Assembly (NCBI GenBank): GCA_047602365.1
Contig: JASGHM010000002.1
Location: forward strand, 2,046,001-2,110,000
Direction: 5' to 3'
DNA length: 64,000 nucleotides
DNA from: Piscinibacter sp047602365
GTDB lineage: Bacteria > Pseudomonadota > Gammaproteobacteria > Burkholderiales > Burkholderiaceae_C
In this document: positions 62,131 through 64,000 of the stretch, one piece after another
Layout of the letters: each line of letters begins with the position of its first letter
How positions within the stretch are numbered: position 1 is the stretch's first letter
The notes under the pieces: generated by a model
Databases searched by the model: none
What the model saw: the letters and a program-made list of their open reading frames with translations, nothing else
What the model was told of the DNA's origin: nothing
Program-made: the position numbers and the translations under genes

Positions 62131-63162
62131 ATGACCGCTGTCCGGCTGGCTGGCGTCTCCTGTGTGTTCGACGCCGGCGGCAAGCCGGTGCGCGCGGTCG
62201 ATGGCGTCGACCTGGCGATCGAACGCGGTGAGTTCTTCACCCTGCTCGGGCCTTCGGGCTCGGGCAAGACGACCTGCCTGCGCATGATCGGCGGCTTCCA
62301 GCTGCCGACCACCGGCCGCATCGAGATCGACGGCGAGGACGTCAGCCGCCGGCCGCCCTTCCAGCGGCCGGTGAACACGGTGTTCCAGGACTACGCGCTG
62401 TTCCCGCACATGACGATCGCGGAGAACGTCGCCTACGCGCTGATGGTGCGTGGCGTCGACAAGGCCACGCGCCAACGCCGCGCCGGTGAACTGCTGGAAC
62501 TGGTGCGCCTCCCCGGTGTCGGCGAACGGCGGCCGGCGCAGCTCTCCGGTGGCCAGCGCCAGCGTGTCGCGCTGGCCCGCGCGCTGGTCAGCGAGCCGAA
62601 GGTGCTGCTGCTCGACGAGCCGCTGGGCGCGCTGGACCTGAAGCTGCGCGAGCAGATGCAGAGCGAGCTGAAGCGGCTGCAGCGCCAGCTCGGCATCAGC
62701 TTCGTGTTCGTGACCCACGACCAGCACGAGGCGCTGTCGATGAGCGACCGCATCGGCATCTTCAACCAGGGCAGGCTCGAACAGGTCGCGGCACCTGCCG
62801 AGCTGTACGGCCGGCCGCGCACACGCTTCGTCGCCGAGTTCGTCGGCTCGGCCAACGTGATGCACGGCGCGATCGCGCAGGCCCATGGCGGCGCCGCGGC
62901 GGTGATGATCCGGCCCGAGCGGGTTCGGCTGGGCGAGGCCGCCGGCGCACGCGCCAGCGGCATCCTGGCGGAGGCGCAGTACTTCGGCGCCTTCTGGCGC
63001 CTGGCGGTGGAGGTCGAGGGTGGCGAACGGCTGATCGCCGACCTGCCGGTGGCGCTGCACGCCAGTGCGCCGGCACCTGGCAGCCGCCTGCAGCTGCACT
63101 GGGACGACGGGGCGGTGCATGTGATCGGTGAGCAAGCCGACAGCGGCGGAGCATCGGGGTGA
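62131..63162 (+). CDS. ABC transporter ATP-binding protein, PotA-like
   Basis: 343 aa. Walker A GPSGSGKTT, Q-loop VFQDYALFPHMT, signature LSGGQRQRVALARAL, Walker B VLLLDEPLGALD and the switch His in VTHDQHEAL are all intact. A C-terminal TOBE-type regulatory domain (about 250-343) has MIRPERVRL. It energises import through the two permeases. The permease GTG start overlaps this stop by 4 bases. Confidence 0.94.
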   Translation: MTAVRLAGVSCVFDAGGKPVRAVDGVDLAIERGEFFTLLGPSGSGKTTCLRMIGGFQLPTTGRIEIDGEDVSRRPPFQRPVNTVFQDYALFPHMTIAENVAYALMVRGVDKATRQRRAGELLELVRLPGVGERRPAQLSGGQRQRVALARALVSEPKVLLLDEPLGALDLKLREQMQSELKRLQRQLGISFVFVTHDQHEALSMSDRIGIFNQGRLEQVAAPAELYGRPRTRFVAEFVGSANVMHGAIAQAHGGAAAVMIRPERVRLGEAAGARASGILAEAQYFGAFWRLAVEVEGGERLIADLPVALHASAPAPGSRLQLHWDDGAVHVIGEQADSGGASG

Positions 63163-64000
63163 ACCACTCGCTGGCCGACCGGCTCTCGGCGCTGCTGGTC
63201 ACGCGCCGTGGCCTGCTGCTGGCGCTGCTGCTGGCCCCGCCGCTGGCCTGGTTCGGTGTCGTCTACCTCGGCTCGCTGGCCAGCCTGCTGGCGCACGGCT
63301 TCTTCCGCCTCGACGACTTCTCCGGCCAGATCGTCTACGAGCTGGGCCTGTCCAACTTCCGCGAGATCTTCGCGCCGGCCAACCTCGACGTCGCGCTGCG
63401 CAGCATCGTGATGGCCATCGTGGTGACGCTGGCGAGCGCGGCGATCGCCTTCCCGATCGCCTTCTACATGGCGCGCCATGCGCGTGGCCGCGGCAAGGCG
63501 CTGATGTATGTCGCGGTGATGCTGCCGCTGTGGTCCAGCTACCTGGTGCGGCTGTACGCCTGGAAGCTGCTGCTGGCCAAGGAGGGCGCGATCTCCTGGG
63601 CGGCGCAGGCGCTGCACCTGCAGGGGCTGCTCGAACTGCTGCTGGCGGTGCCGGTGGTCGGCGGGCCGTCGCTGTCGTTCTCGCCGCTGGGCACCTTCGT
63701 CGTGTTCGTCTACATGTGGCTGCCGTTCATGATCCTGCCGATCCAGGCGGCGATCGAACGCATCCCGCCCTCACTGCTGGAGGCCTCGGGCGACCTCGGC
63801 GCCTCGCCGCGCCAGACCTTCCGCCAGGTGATCCTGCCGCTGGCGATGCCGGGCGTGGCCGCCGGCTCGATCTTCACCTTCTCGCTGACGCTGGGCGACT
63901 ACATCATCCCGCAGGTGATCGGCAACTCGACGCTGTACATCGGCCAGGTGGTCTACCGCCAGCAGGGCGTGGCCGGCAACCTGCCGTTCGCGGCGGCGTT
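63159..64000 (+). CDS. ABC transporter permease, PotB-like (3' end outside window)
   Basis: 280 codons are visible and the frame is open to the window end. It starts with GTG at 63159 overlapping the ATPase stop as GTGA, so no ATG is expected. The translation begins MNHSLADRLSALLVTRRGLL and has five or more membrane helices (LLLALLLAPPLAWFGVVYLG, ALRSIVMAIVVTLASAAIAF). The EAA loop that docks the ATPase is present (EASGDLGASPRQTFRQVILP). A second permease is expected beyond 64000. Confidence 0.9.
   Translation, partial: MNHSLADRLSALLVTRRGLLLALLLAPPLAWFGVVYLGSLASLLAHGFFRLDDFSGQIVYELGLSNFREIFAPANLDVALRSIVMAIVVTLASAAIAFPIAFYMARHARGRGKALMYVAVMLPLWSSYLVRLYAWKLLLAKEGAISWAAQALHLQGLLELLLAVPVVGGPSLSFSPLGTFVVFVYMWLPFMILPIQAAIERIPPSLLEASGDLGASPRQTFRQVILPLAMPGVAAGSIFTFSLTLGDYIIPQVIGNSTLYIGQVVYRQQGVAGNLPFAAA

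Overview
The window is about 69% GC with dense, tightly packed genes on both strands. The flagellar genes, the Cys-type formate dehydrogenase with DUF3305/DUF3306 partners, the exported globin and the DinB variant all point to a betaproteobacterium of the order Burkholderiales, most likely the Rubrivivax/Leptothrix/Methylibium group. That placement is my inference from gene content, since no search was possible. No rRNA, tRNA, CRISPR array, IS element or prophage was seen. No gene-free stretch exceeds 300 bases.

Layout. 1-0.7 kb: the 3' end of glnS. 0.7-7.2 kb: a cyclic-di-GMP signalling block with a diguanylate cyclase, a REC-PAS-GGDEF-EAL regulator and a membrane HPt protein on the minus strand, and a divergent histidine kinase. 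7.3-23.2 kb: one long minus-strand flagellar operon, flgBCDEFGHIJKL, continuing almost without gaps into an HDOD protein, a kinase with about eight PAS domains and an ANTAR response regulator. 23.3-24.9 kb: divergent flgA, then flgM and flgN behind a clear sigma-28 promoter. 25.0-30.6 kb: dinB with a LexA box over its start codon, a DUF3034 / exported globin / cupredoxin operon, a LysR regulator and an FMN-dependent lactate dehydrogenase. 31-33 kb: ypfJ-type protease, dcd and an Mpo1-like membrane protein.

33.1-48.1 kb: a formate dehydrogenase locus in two minus-strand halves. The structural half holds fdhD, a small exported protein, gamma, a lipoprotein, beta, alpha and a Tat peptide. The maturation half holds apbC, DUF3305, DUF3306, a poly-ferredoxin and a TorD-like chaperone. 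Between them lies a plus-strand two-component system. 48.3-52.7 kb: a secreted RTX-like protein and metG. 52.7-64 kb: a MASE1 kinase, a solute-binding receptor and a single-domain regulator; a SulP transporter; a CYTH-CHAD protein; an unknown conserved protein; and a LysR gene divergent from a polyamine-type ABC transporter that runs off the window end.

Six genes are broken by small indels: flgC, fdhA, metG (twice), the MASE1 kinase (twice), the solute-binding receptor (twice) and a LysR gene. metG is essential and the other frames are well conserved on both sides of each break, so consensus errors in the assembly are more likely than real pseudogenes.

The most interesting signals are the chemosensory-like HDOD/multi-PAS/ANTAR module fused to the flagellar operon, the exported globin-cupredoxin-outer-membrane-barrel operon, the formate dehydrogenase regulator that has lost the sigma-54 GAFTGA loop, and the LexA-controlled, apparently leaderless dinB.
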